Counted from the stretch's first letter, positions 45,526-57,384 are shown. The stretch: DNA of 64,000 nucleotides from Ursus arctos (GCF_023065955.2 NW_026623067.1:59032444-59096443), one strand, 5' to 3'. Program-made: numbers and translations. Notes: generated by a model not told the origin, from the sequence alone.

Positions 45526-48500
45526 CTACAACAAAAACAAAACAAAACAAACCATTGAACGTGATGCTCCTGATGTTCAGAACAGCAGAACAAAGCAAAA
45601 CAAATCGTTGTGAACAGAGAAAACAGAACACTTTGCCGTTAGCCTTGCCGCCTACTGCTTGGAATAATGGATAGCCTGCGCCTGTACAAAGTCAGAGACA
45701 ACCACCTATAAGGAAAGGCATTCACTGGAACACTGTTCAGCTATTTGAACACTGTTCAAAAAAAAAAAAAAAAATCACTGCTTGCAAGCAGGTTCATCTT
45801 GGAAAACCTGACTGCCAACTTTCAGGATACTGAAGTCCTTGCGAATGTAAGCCAGCAAAACCCAAGACGAGGGAGGTCTCACTCTCACAGCTCCCTGCCC
45901 TTGTCCAGCTGATTCACTGCAGGCCAGTTAAAATGCTGGGCTTCCAGCTCTCGTAACGCCGGGACGGACACCAGCTTTTATGCCCCATGCAACATAAAGC
46001 CATGTGTAAAACAAATACCTACTAATTAATTCCATTAAGAATTCCTTTGGTAAGATCCAGTCCCAGTGTATCACAGTAAATGGGCAATGTAACCTTAAAA
46101 TCATAGGCTTAGGCCAACTTCTTCCATGATCAGATCCTTATTAAAATGTTACAAACAATTTCTAAACAGACAGTTCTACCACGCCAGGGTCCTCAAAGAG
46201 CACCGATATAAACCTTACCACATATTGGTCAGCAGGCTTTTGTGAAAACACAGAACAGATCCTGGCCACAATCGCCATGCATCTTTCCTGCTCTGGACAG
46301 CTTCCAAAATGAGGATTTGCACACATAAAAAGAAGAATATTTTGAGTAGCGCACTCATCACTATTGTTTTTCTGTTCTTCCTGCTTTTTATCAATTCTTG
46401 GAAAACCAGTTCCAAGAACAAAGGATCTATCCATCCCTCTCTTTTGATTCAAAAGTGCATCCTCAGGACCATTCCTGTGTACCTGCAGACACCGGCATGT
46501 GCACGGAAGGAGTTCAAAGTGCAAACCCAGCTTTATGTAAATCAAAAGCACTCACACCTATGTGAGTCTGTGTGTGTGTGTGTTGCCAGCCATTGTTAAT
46601 TTAGGGCCACCCTAGAATTTATTTGCTGACTAAAGTACTTTCCTCTATATTATTGAAATTATAGCAAAACCTAATGCTGTCTTTGGCTTTCTTCAGTAAG
46701 TAAACTGTAGGTTAAAGACATAGGACATATCTATCACCTATCTTCAAAAACTAAATCACATGCTTCTCTCTCTCTCTCTTTTTTTTTTAACCCTCTCCCT
46801 TCTGCTACTTCAAAAGAATGAAGCCTTCAAGGACCTGCCTGTCAAAGGATTCCTAGGGAAGCTGTTTATGCCAGGAGGGTAAACAACTGTGTAAGTTACA
46901 GCATCTGTTCCAAACACAGAACAGCTAGTTTTCACAGGCAGCTGAAACCTACCGACTCCTCGTTTCCTTAACTGGTCAGATTTTTATTTTTTTAATTTAT
47001 ATTGCAGCAATTACTAATAAACACAAACGAGTGATTTCCCACAGATTCACAGGCTAGCTCCCAAGCAGCACTTCCTGACCAGCTGTAGCACAGCACACAA
47101 CAAAGGCAGGTGCCATCTGTGCCTGTGACACGCTGGCCACATCCCATTAGGCGATGCAACTTGTTTTCTTTTAGTTTTGGAATGTAACTTTTCACTAGCG
47201 GTCATCATGGCTTAGTGAAAGAAAGTAAGTAACAATGTTCTAGGGCTCTGGTGTTAGGAAGACAACATGAGTGTCCACAGCAACTCTAGGATAGGACAAA
47301 TGGTGAGGAGCCCCGCAGACAAAGGTGAGGAGCGCCCCCGTCACCCTTCCTACCTCAAGTAAAAGCCTCTACAGTCCAGCCCATGGGAACCAACGCCCAG
47401 GGCTCTGGAGAACCACCCAACTCCACACTATGTGAGTGCACCAAGTCTCCAAAGCCGCAGAACATGTATTAGCATCCCCGATGCTCTGCTGCTGGAGTTG
47501 TGAGTTAGTACATTCAATCTTAAGTACTTGGAGGAAGATTTTAAGCTTAAACCTCAAAAGATGCTATGAATACTCTGATGCCTTATATAGAAACTTACAA
47601 ACATTGCAAATGAGTAGTTCTGCTTTCTTTTTTAAGCCAATGCTTCCAAGGCACCCTCAAAAGCTGCCTTCTCTCAAGCTGAGAGTGAACACACCTCCAG
47701 CTGAAGAATGAGGCTCCCCGCACAAGGTACATGACACCAAAGTGCCTGCACCCTGAGTGGGAACCACACCGGGGCCCAGACCGTGCTTCCCTGAGCATTA
47801 GATTCCAGACAGGGTAAAACAGCATTCACAAGGAGGCTTACACTTGAGACAACAGTTTGTTTAGAAGACCTTAGGATACAGGATCTGCATCACTACGCCT
47901 CCTGTGCTGATGCTCCTGCCTTTTCCAGGTTGGTGCACAAAACCAGAAGGAAGAGGCTAGCCTGTCAGCTTGGATACCGTCCAGATGGAAAAGCATGTCA
48001 CAGGCAAAATCCAACATTCTTGCAGCAATACTTGCTCAAAAGGTAAACTTAAAGACCCAAGGGAAATGACTACTTTCTGGGTTAAAATTCCGCAAACAGC
48101 AAGATATCAGCAGAAGCCATTTATACAGTCACAAAACACACCTTCAACATAAAATGAATCACCCTTCCGGCATTTTTTTAAGCCCCCAGAGAAGTAATAT
48201 GTGCATGTCAAGTAAGTAGCCAAAAAAAAAAGAGGACACTTATACTTAACCTGTGCCTACAAAAAAGAAGGCGAAAGGGCTGCTATTACCGTGAACATCA
48301 AAAGGGCTTCTAGTTACAGTAACTTCAGTTCACTTAATGCTCCGCACTCAAGCTCCCTGCTGCCAATACTTTGCGTCCCGTCACACCTCCTTAGGTTCTG
48401 AACCTGGGCTCAATGCACTCATAGGAGAAACTAGGCGGATTTTCTTGGCCATTTACCTTACTGCTAACAATGGAACGACATTAGAAAGACACTGTTAACA

Positions 48501-49196
48501 AGAAAACCAACTGACCATACAGCTTTCTTTAACACTTGCAACGCTCTTCGACACGCGGACCATACCTGTGAGGGCAACACGAAATTACACGCTGAACAAG
48601 TTTCAAGGTTCGTCTCCACCACGCCCACCACTTCCTATCCTTTGAAACTCATTAAGGTCACACCAAAGGCCAAATACTTGCAGGAGAAGAAATGGATTTC
48701 TCAGGAAGTTTTCATTCATTCGCCACAGACATTCCGCCGCAGGGAACGTGCCCTCGTGAAGGGTGTGTGCGCGCGGCCCCGGCGCTCCCCTGTGCCGGGC
48801 AGCGTGCACCGTGGGCCGACAATCCCCGGCGCTCGGCCCTGGGGGCTGCCAAGTGCGAGGCAGAGCGACAGCCACCCCCAGCGAAGCGCCGCTTTCGGCG
48901 GAGGAAGGACACTGGTCCTACCCCGCCTCGCCTCTCCGATCCCCAGCAGCTCGCCCGGGGGCCGGCGAGACGGACAGAGGAGATCCCTCCGGCGATGGCC
49001 AGCGTCTGCACGCTGTGGGAGGGCAGCGGCTGCCACCGAGGTCTCCGCCCCAAGAACAGTTCCCCCACCTCCGCCCAAGCCGGAGTTCCGGCCTCCGGGG
49101 CGAACGCACGCCTCCGGCGAACACACCCCCGCAGGCCAAGCGGCCCCGGCAAGCCGCGCCGGCCGCAACAGGTCCCGGGCGGCGGGGGAAACTTAC
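45526..49196 (-). other. ENC1: ENC1 intron 1 (5' UTR intron)
   Basis: About 3.7 kb between the GC-rich first exon and the coding exon, with GTAAGT donor (49196-49191) and TAG acceptor (45526). No CAN-SINE lies in it. An A run at about 45758-45775 and a T run near 46780 are the only simple repeats noted. Other donor-like words (for example CACAG/GTATGG near 48565) could serve alternative first exons but are unsupported. Confidence 0.65.
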
Positions 49197-49588
49197 GGCG
49201 GCCGCGACCGGCGTCAGCGCACGACCAGCTGGGTTCTCTCGCCTAGGTCACCGGGCGGGAGGCGACAAGGCGGACGTCTCAGCCCCGGGGAGCGGCGGCG
49301 ACTGCCTGGGCGAAAGGAGCGAGCATGGGGCGCCCGCCCGGGAGAGGACAGCGCCTCGCGACTCCCACGCCGCGAACTCCGCTCGCGACCCGCAGAGCGT
49401 CTCCCGGAGAGCGACTCGGGAAGGTAGGGCGAGCCTGCGGCTGCCGGCGCCGCGCAGGGAGGCTGGCTGTGCACTCCGGGGGGGGGAACTCGAAAGCGCT
49501 GGTGCGCGCCGGCGGCCGCCTGGCGTCTGGACTCGGTCTCCGCAGCGCCACCGCCGCGCCGCCTCCTCTCTGGCTGCCCAAGCAGTCT
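49197..49588 (-). other. ENC1: ENC1 exon 1 (5' UTR)
   Basis: Proposed first exon. It ends at the donor GCC/GTAAGTTT (GTAAGT at 49196-49191). Its start is taken as the A at 49588 in an Inr-like CAGACT, 28 bases after a TATA-like word. It is GC-rich and has just one ATG (uORF at 49326-49279). The donor is clear; the start site is inference. Confidence 0.6.
49279..49326 (-). other. Upstream ORF in ENC1 exon 1 (15 codons)
   Basis: The only ATG found in the proposed 5' UTR opens a 15-codon frame (MLAPFAQAVAAAPRG) and stop, closed before the exon ends. Its start context is weak (C at -3 and C at +4), so scanning ribosomes would mostly pass it. It might lower ENC1 translation mildly. Confidence 0.55.
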
Positions 49589-49650
49589 GCGCCCAGCGAC
49601 CGCGCGCCGGGCTATAAGCGGCGCGGCGCGGCGGGAGGGGAGGGGAGGGG
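49584..49650 (-). promoter_or_regulatory. ENC1: Proposed ENC1 core promoter
   Basis: On the minus strand a weak TATA-like word, CTTATAGC (49619-49612), sits 28 bases before an Inr-like CAGACT. Just upstream, the plus strand has four G runs (49633-49650), able to form a G-quadruplex and to bind SP1- or MAZ-like factors. Confidence 0.5.
49611..49645 (+). promoter_or_regulatory. Possible divergent (plus-strand) TATA-like promoter
   Basis: The same site read on the plus strand is GCTATAAGCGG, a closer TATA match than on the minus strand. It could drive a transcript away from ENC1 toward HEXB. Human HEXB has an alternative first exon near the ENC1 island, from memory, which fits. No transcript evidence is available here. 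Confidence 0.3.
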
Positions 49651-50333
49651 AGAGGAGGGAGGAGAGGGTGCGGATGCGGAGTGACACCAAGGGAAGGAGG
49701 GAGGAAGCGCGTGAATGCCGCCCGCCGAGGTGGAGGAGGAGGAAGGGGAGGAGGAGGCGACGGGGAAGAGCTGGAGAAGAGCGTGTCGGGGGAGTTATTC
49801 GAGAGAGGAAGCGGGGGAGGGGGGCTGCGGAGAGTGGAGAGAGACAAAGCGGACGCCGTGCCTAAAGCCACTAGCAGCTGCAATCCTCAGGGGCGGCGAG
49901 TAGAACAAGTTTGGCCGGGTCGGAGTGCCTGCGCCTCTAGCCAGCCCGGTTAAAGGACAGCCCCGGAGCTGAGGGACCCTCGGCGGCGGAGGCGCCCGGC
50001 TGCGCGCTCCGCGATGCCGGAGTCAGCGATATGCTCAGGAAAGGGGAGCGAGGGGGCGAGCCGGGTGTCCGCCGCACGCGCCCTTGGCGGAACACCTGGA
50101 GCGGGGAGCGGGGCAAGGGCTGGGGCACAAGTCTGGTCACTGCGGGGACACTGCAGGTTGGGCATTGCGGGGACATCGGGTTTCTCGCTGGCGGGGGGCA
50201 GACAGACTCTAGCCCCTGGCGTTTCGCCTGCGTCCTACCTCCCCACCCCAGCGGGTGCGGCACCCGCGACCGGACTCTGCCCCACGCGGCGGGGAGCAGC
50301 AGCAGCCCGAGCGCTGTCCCGCGGGGCGCGCAC

Positions 50334-50390
50334 CACGTGCTTCGCAGCCAATCGCGGCCGGCGCTTGATTCAAAGCGAGCTGGTCAAAGG
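50334..50390. promoter_or_regulatory. ENC1: E-box, CCAAT and paired TCF-like sites upstream of ENC1
   Basis: CACGTG (50334-50339), CCAAT (50348-50352), TTCAAAG (50369-50375) and GTCAAAGG (50383-50390) lie within 57 bases, about 0.75 kb upstream of the proposed start. ENC1 is a reported beta-catenin/TCF target, so the two TCF-like words are of interest. Binding is inference. Confidence 0.4.
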
Positions 50391-50699
50391 AGCGGCCACG
50401 CCGCCCCCTTTCCCTTGAGATAACAGCCTCAGTCGCCCTCTCGGGCTGGGCCCTTCCTGTCTTTTATCGCTCTGTTTTGTTAGTTAGGAGTTCGGCAAAG
50501 AAATGACCCAGCCCACAGGTTTGAAGCGCCGCGTGCCGGGGGAAAGGAAGGCAGTTCGAAAAATAGTCTCGCACGGCGATCGCTCTTGACGAAAGCCATT
50601 ATTGATCTTTGCACTAAGGGCTGTATTTCCACTGGGACCGAAATTTAACGCTTGTTTGGTTTTTATTAGATATTTGGAATGAAATCTGTGACTGAACTG

Positions 50700-50850
50700 C
50701 AGAGATCACCGTCCCAGCCGTTTTGCAGGTTAGGAAAGTGAGGCCCAGGTAGATGGGATTGTCCAGCTCGAGATCACACGGCCACTTAGCAGAGGCTGGG
50801 CTCTGCAGCTCGAGTAGGGATCCACCAAAGAGTTTTCTCCCTTCCCCAAC
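50700..50850 (-). mobile_element. MIR, antisense
   Basis: TTTGCAGGTTAGGAAAGTGA, GGCCCAGGTAGATGGGATTG and GAGATCACACGGCCACTTAG, then CAGAGGCTGGGCTCTG, match the reverse complement of MIR. Confidence 0.88.
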
Positions 50851-52499
50851 TCCCCCAACTCCCCCACCTCCTCGCTTTCCTCTAAACATAGATGCAGAAT
50901 TGGTTTATGGTTTAGGCTGAGGGGGCTCCACCTAGCGCTGCGGTGTCCAGACGCTGCCTCAACCAAGGCTGCCGGTTCTTTATTCCAACCACACTTGTCT
51001 TTACCCCGTCCCTCCTGGTATGCGCTGAGAAATTTCGCTCCGTGCAAGCAAAGAAAGACAGTGCCCTCTGAAGTCCTTTGTTAGCATTAACTCGTCAGCC
51101 TCACCGTGAGCCTTTACAGATCTGTTTCATGTTTTAATTTTTGATGTGGACTCTCAGCCCCAGACTGCTTAACAAAGCCAGAGACAGCGGGATCCATTAA
51201 CAGTAAGAATCACGTGTAGCGATTCTGGGGGTTCGCCAGGTGAAGAGAGGAGCTGGGCAAGCCGACCCTGTTCCTGAAGGAGATGTGGATAAAAACCCAA
51301 ACAGAACGTATAGCAATGCTGTAGACGCCAGAGATGGTGCTGAGAGGAAGGGAGGTGGAAATGTGCAGCTAGCACACATCTGTCTTTTAGAAACCTGTTT
51401 CTGTAGCCTGTGGCAAGGTGCGGAGGAAGCCCAGCAGAGCAACCTCAAGGACACCTCCTAGAAGCGCCTTGTCCTTGTGCGCTCAAAGTAAGCCCGTTGC
51501 TTTGGAAGACCAAATGGGAATGTCCTCCTCTGGGGAAATGTTCTGTTTAAATGAAGAAATAACACTTCTCACTGAGAAGTCTTTCTTACTTCGGTCCGTT
51601 AGCACATCTACGTGGCACTTTACCTAGATGATCCTGCCGACAAGTAAAACACGTGCCCAGCTCCGTTGGTTGGCTGGCGGTTTTGTCACAGGAAGCCACT
51701 GAGTTGGGAACAGGCGGTCTGTTTCTCTTGCATCTTCCCCACCTGGAAACGGCAGTGTCCTTCACCATGGGGACAGCAGCATCTGTTCCTCCTTGCCCAG
51801 GACTCTGCTAAGCAGGCAGGGGGTCCTTGTCATCCACGGATGCCATTTTCCTGGTCTTTTCTCCCTAATGTTGCCATCTCAGGGCTTCAAGGAAAGAGAT
51901 GGGGAAAAAGTCGTAGCTTTGGGAGATCTTGAATTGTGTTCAGTGACCGTTGGCTTCATCTGCCTCAGGGAGATAAGCAACAGGAGGCAGGGGAAAGAAA
52001 TTAGCTTCTGGAGGGTGTAAAAGTGGAAAACATTTTCCTGCTGAGAGACAGAGGAACTAAACTTGCATTTGGGGGAAAATGTGTGTGCTTTCAGTGACCT
52101 CCTACAAACCACACTGGTTTGCTTGAACCAATGTCTGACAAGCTTTCAGGCCTGTGGGCCCTTTCTAATGTTTATTTCACAGCTGAAAGGGATTTGCAAG
52201 TTACCTTATTTCTGACCACAGCAACTCAAACTGTTATTACCGCAGCACCTCTCAGCCAACCCTAAAGGTAATCCTTATCACTCTGCTCCCAGGATGAGAA
52301 GGTGAGCAAGCGTGGATGTGTAGAGGAAGAACTCTCTAGACAGGCCTGTGATCCAACCGGACAACCATACACATAGTCGATGTCTGAGTCATAAACAGGT
52401 CAGGAAATGCTATGGTTCTGTGTTGTACAGTGACCACCGCCCGACTCAAGATGTTAGCCCATTCCCATAGGCCCCCGGGAGCTGGTCTTCGCCTCTGCC

Positions 52500-52710
52500 T
52501 TGTGACACCAAACCAAGGTCTCATTTTTAATGCTATTAAGAAGCTGAGCCCAAGGCTTTGGCCTTGTTATCTCCCTTAACAACGTTATTTTGTTAGGCTG
52601 CAAAATAAGCAGCATGGGGTTAAATGTATTAGCTGCCTTCAAACCTAATTTATCTTCATTCCTTCCTAATTTACACTCGGGCTGAATTAATGAGAATGAT
52701 TTAATTAACA
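52500..52710. promoter_or_regulatory. Candidate conserved element upstream of ENC1
   Basis: Repeat-free AT-rich block with a TAATTA core at 52702-52707 next to TTAATGAGAATGAT. Enhancer function is proposed on motifs and position (about 3 kb upstream of the promoter) only. Confidence 0.22.
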
Positions 52711-53934
52711 CAGTGCGACCCTGGTACCAGGGACAGGACAGCTCGGGATTAGACCAAACAGTGGGCTAAGCAGCTGCCATCCTGCCTCCTGTGGTTCCCC
52801 CAAGCCCCACCCGAATTTCAGACATGTTCCCTGCCAGTCTTCCAAGTGTCTTCTTTGTTCTTTGATCCACTTCCTGAATCTGTGTGAGGAAAATGGCACT
52901 GCTTTCCTTCCTCACGTTATTTCTAAGAGGGCTTCATGGCTGTGGTCTGTCGAATCAGTGTGGCAGAGGGGCCCAGTGCTCACCAGAGATTTATGCTCTT
53001 CCTCCCCCAGTGTCAAGTTTGTGCTGGAAAATGGACACTGAGCCATGGACAGAAGCCCCTGGCTGTGCTTGTCCTGGGATCAACACCTGTGGAAGGAAAG
53101 GGAGGGAAGGAAGCAGAATGGGCAAAGGGAGTTTAGCTGGGATCCGGTCTCAGCTGAGACCTTGGGTGGCCCATGGTGAGCCCTGGAGTGGAAATGACCC
53201 TGCAGAGTTGTCCCCAGTAGAAGCGAGAAGGCCGGGTTCTATATGGCTGCGTCAACCGGTTGCTGAGTACATCACTCAGCGAAGGGACCAGGGCTTGGTC
53301 AAGGCGGCACTCTTCCACAGAGGTCTCAGTTCTGAAGAGGGCAGGTGGCTGAGTGCCTTCTGCTGCCAGCACCCCCAGCAGCTGGGGGAAGAAGTCCTTC
53401 AAGGACTTGAGGAAGGAGTTGAGGGACTCGGTGCAGTACCCACGTCAACACTTTCCCTTGACAGAGATACAAACCTAGAGAAATGAGACCTCAGCTCCTA
53501 CCAGCAAGCCTCTTACTTTCAAAAAGGGGATTTTTTTTTTTTTTAAATCTGGCTATTTATTAAAAAGACAAGGAAAACTAAAGAGTCAGGTAGTCAGTAC
53601 GAGAAGCTATCAACATTGTATAAGTCAGTTGTTTTTCTCTGGGAACAAACAAGAAGTCTGAACTGATAGTTTCCTAAATTTTGATTTGCTGCCTTCTGCA
53701 TTTATGTCTTTGAAACTGTATTCATGTTAAATATTTGTTATGATAAACCTTGAGAATATTCCTAAAATTGTATCCAAAATTGACATGGTCATATTTAAAA
53801 TTTCAGTTGGCCTCCTACATCCATTATACGTGTTACCTGTATTTTGTGAATTACATTGGACCGTAGTATTTTTAATTTCAAATTCCCATTGTTCATGGCT
53901 GATCTATACAGATACAATGGACTTTTGTATTATG

Positions 53935-54124
53935 ATTTTTTTTTAAAGATCTAGTCATTTGAGAGAGAGTGCGCATGCCCCCATGTGAGGAGAGGGGCAG
54001 AGGGAGAGAAGCTCTAGCAGCAGCCTCCAGGCTGAGCTGGGGCTTCACCCCATGACCCTGAGATAATAACCTGAGCCAAAACCCAGAGTCAGGTCACTCA
54101 GCCGGCTGAGCCACCCAGCTCCCC
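53935..54124 (-). mobile_element. CAN-SINE, antisense, diverged
   Basis: T run, AAAGATCTAGTCATTTGAGA, GA-rich body and antisense head GCTGAGCCACCCAGCTCCCC. The duplication TGTATTATGA is present at 53925-53934 and 54125-54134 (within a base). Confidence 0.92.
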
Positions 54125-57100
54125 TGTATTATGACTTTTAATAGAAAGTTGTGTGTGAACGTGAATTTGTGTCCTTGGAGGGCTGAGCCAGCCAACCTGT
54201 TGAACTCTATTCAGAGTTGTTACAGCGGGAAAATGGACTCTTCATTTGAGACACTGTCCATCACCTCGCAGGGCCCCAGGTGACATTGCAGGGGGTAGAC
54301 GGTTTAGTGACGGCCCCCAGGACCGCCGAGGGATACATCTGAGTCACTTCTCCTTGGTGTTAGTCTGTAAAGTCTGGTCGTTAGTGACTAGAGCAACCAG
54401 GGCTATGTGTGGTTTTTCTACTCCGGTACCCTTCAGCACAGTGATCTTCCCAGTGATAGATTTAAGGGTCAGAATTTTAAAGCAGCATTTCTTATTTTTT
54501 CTCTGATTATAAAAGCAATACGCGGTAGAAATTTGGGGGCGGGGGAACAGAAAAGTACAAGAAAATTAACTGTAAACCCGCCATTTGGAGGTAATGACAT
54601 TTAGCATTTCAGTTCCAGTCTTTCTAGATCCACATAGTATCTGATTTTTAGCAGTCAAATGGTTAAGGGCAGTAGAATCAAGCTGGAATTTCCGCTTCTA
54701 CACGCACTAGCTGGGTGTTGGAGGGGCAAGCATTGTAGCATCTTGGTGCCTTAATTTCCCAGATCGCCTAGTGAGGTCAGATGAGCACCTGGCTCGGAGC
54801 ATTGTTTTGCTGATTAAATAAACTAGCATATGTAAAGCACACAGAACAGTGCCCAGCTTGTGGTGAGTGCTGCCTAGGACCTGCCTTTCTGATTCCTTCC
54901 TAAGCTGTTTAAGGAGAATGGTATTCCTACGACCCTATAGCTCTGTGCTCTTAACCCTCCTAAATGAAAGTGCCTTGAATCTGTATCAAAGTTCCTATTT
55001 CTACATTTGCCCAGTGGCAATGGCTTAAGGGACACTTCCTGACTTGAACGAAATTACAGACTCTGTTTGCAGTCTGTGTTTGAGGCTCTGCTCCTCTTGC
55101 ACACCCAGGAACCTGACAGCACGTGCAATGAAAGCTCAGATTCATGGGATTTGCCTTTGTGCCTCCTTCCATCTCTTATTGATACCGTCTTCATGTTTTC
55201 TACTGGGGCTGTCGGTCTTCAGTTGATGATGGAGAAATTATTCTTTACTCTCCACTACCTTAAGAAGCTAAGCTGCTGCAAAGGGACAAGTATTGAAGAA
55301 GCCACACATTTTAAAAAGAAGCAGCTAGCTATATTTAGAAGGTAGCCTGGCCCACACAGAGCGTGGATAGAATATAGGCTCCTACTTTTTCCTGCCCTGA
55401 AAATTTGTGGGGTGTACTTGGTAAACGCACTCTCTCATATATATCAGAATCACACTAGGCTCTGTGGGGTGTGGCTTTTTACAACTCAGGGGCATCTTAA
55501 ATTATTCCCCACCCCCCTATTTTCCATAATCTTTGAGTGCCCCAAGGCTCCTGGATCTAAACTCTTAATTTGTTCTAAGTAATTACATTAAAGAATTGAC
55601 CGTTGTTCCAAGCAGTGAAAATGAGGGTTTTGTTTGGCCTATATGCCTTGCTTCCAGGGCAAAATGCCAAGTCCCTGAGCATGCCTGGGCATGAAGAAGG
55701 GACCAGAAGAAGGGACCTTTGTGGTCCAAGAGCTTGTACCTTCAAATGAATAATAAAAGGATTTTATGGCCCTCTGTGAGCACAGACTTTACCCACTGCC
55801 TCGAGTTCAGCTGGGACAGGAGTCTGGAAGAAAAAACAACAACAAAAAACAAGCAGCTGTAAGTTAACATGACCAGTATGAAGAAAGAATGAAAACAGAG
55901 AAATGCTGTTGAGCGTGCTGTCTTAAAGTTCCCACAACTGTTTCTCATGATTTTGAAAATATAGCATGGGTGAGGGTATAAACTCACATACACACATGTA
56001 CACAAATTTCCTTTAGCCTCGTGAATAATTTTGGAAAGCATTCACTATAAAATCCCAAATAAAGTAGAAAGACCTGCTATTCCCTTATTTGAGGATACCT
56101 GCAAATATTTAAATATCAGGAGGAAATGGTAACATTTAAAAAAAATCATGTACACTCAAATAGTTATCAGTTTTCACACCCACAATTATCTTCAGAAGTT
56201 AGTGGTGTCATTGAGCCGATCAGTCAGTCACCCAGCAAATACTGATTTACAGGCATCATATTAATGCTTGGTGCTGGGGATATTCTCCAGTTCCACTAGA
56301 TTTTCTCAGCCCTACACTGTGATTTTACACTGTTGTAGGCTTGGCTTGCCATCAGTATACTTGTATTTGCATTTCGAATGTCTCTTCGTTCCAGCTCTGA
56401 AGCCATGGAAAGAAATCACATATAGGGAAACTTGAGAGGAGTAGGGGGAAAGAACATAAACATAGGCCAAAGCAGAGCTCAATTTCGGTCACCCTTATTA
56501 GACTGCTAGTCTGGAAGAGAACCACGAGAATGCAGACCGCCTGGGTTGTGAAATGGTCTTCTTCAATTGCCATTTTTCACCCAAGGATTATAAATAAAGC
56601 CATTATTGCCTCATTAAAAACTGGCCTGTTAAAAATGGTAAAGTGGCTCCTAATGGCATTCGCCAAGAAAGGAAACAGCAAACCTTATAGGCAGAAGCAG
56701 GGGGTGAGTGTCAACGTTGCACCCTCCTTGCTCTTAACAAAGACTTCTCTTTTCAGGAGATTATGAGTTTTGCCACAGTAGGAGGAAACATCCCAGAGTT
56801 CCCCAAAACTGCACGTCAATTTCTTCTATGTCTTTTCCGGGTCACTTATGATGCCAAAAATGAGCAGGAACGCCAAATTGAGCTCTAATTTTTCAGACAG
56901 TGGTTTCAGCAAGTTGAAACCTTGATCAGTTTCAAAGAACGCATTTTCTCTGTTGCACTTGTGTATTTTTAAAAATCCCATGCATGACTTTGCATGATTT
57001 CAAAAATTTTTAAAGTTTGTCGAGTATCAAGTTTTCATATATGTCCTGCTACAGACAAAAGGTTTTGTTTTGTTTTATTTCCCTGCTGGTTTCCTAAGGA

Positions 57101-57384
57101 ATGAAATTGCTGCCCCCAACAAAGCCAGGAGTGAGACACTGTAGCACAGAACACAGATGCATTGCCCTGCAGACCACAGTGCAGAATTTGGGTAAAGCAA
57201 CAGTGCCCTCTTCTGGCTACAATAAAGAACTAATTACAGAAGAGTGACAAAATTTAAGGTGAATAAATCCTCGAGGTCTGTATGCATAGTAGCTATACAG
57301 ATAACGCCATTGTATTGTGTTATGCCAAGAGGGTGAGTCTTGTGTTAAGTGTTATCATCACAATAATAATAATAAATAAAGAAG
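54125..57384. other. Upstream flank with one MIR
   Basis: No supported gene. A MIR lies at 54655-54870. A tandem GAAGAAGGGACCA pair occurs near 55693-55718. Remaining sequence is AT-rich and unassigned. Confidence 0.5.
54655..54870 (+). mobile_element. MIR
   Basis: GGGCAGTAGAATCAAGCTGG, ACTAGCTGGGTGTTGG, GCCTTAATTTCCCAGATCGC, GATTAAATAAACTAGCATAT and AAAGCACACAGAACAGTGCC follow MIR order over nearly its full length. Confidence 0.92.

Larger units (their letters stand above)
48720..50420. other. ENC1: CpG island over the ENC1 promoter
   Basis: A dense run of CG dinucleotides and very high GC content that begins and ends sharply against AT-rich flanks. It covers exon 1, the start region and about 0.8 kb upstream. 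Long frames on both strands here are a by-product of scarce stop codons. Ends are estimated by eye. Confidence 0.95.
50421..53924. other. Upstream flank of ENC1, single-copy DNA and one MIR
   Basis: No CAN-SINE and no supported gene. It contains an antisense MIR (50700-50850) and a repeat-free block with TAATTA (52500-52710). The 200-codon plus-strand frame at 52884-53486 has no domain, no family resemblance and no clear splice context, so it is not called. Confidence 0.5.

Noticed and set aside
45513..45593. A 27-codon N-terminal extension of ENC1
   Set aside because: It reads through a T-rich intron tract and the acceptor AG at 45527-45526. The known family start MSVSVHEN is downstream, and the corrected length is exactly 589.
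48642..49953. Many long frames on both strands in the GC-rich island (up to 284 codons)
   Set aside because: They overlap in several frames at once and reflect the lack of stop codons in GC-rich DNA. None resembles a known protein.
52884..53486. A 200-codon plus-strand frame
   Set aside because: No domain, no family resemblance and no flanking splice pattern; a hydrophobic start alone is not enough.
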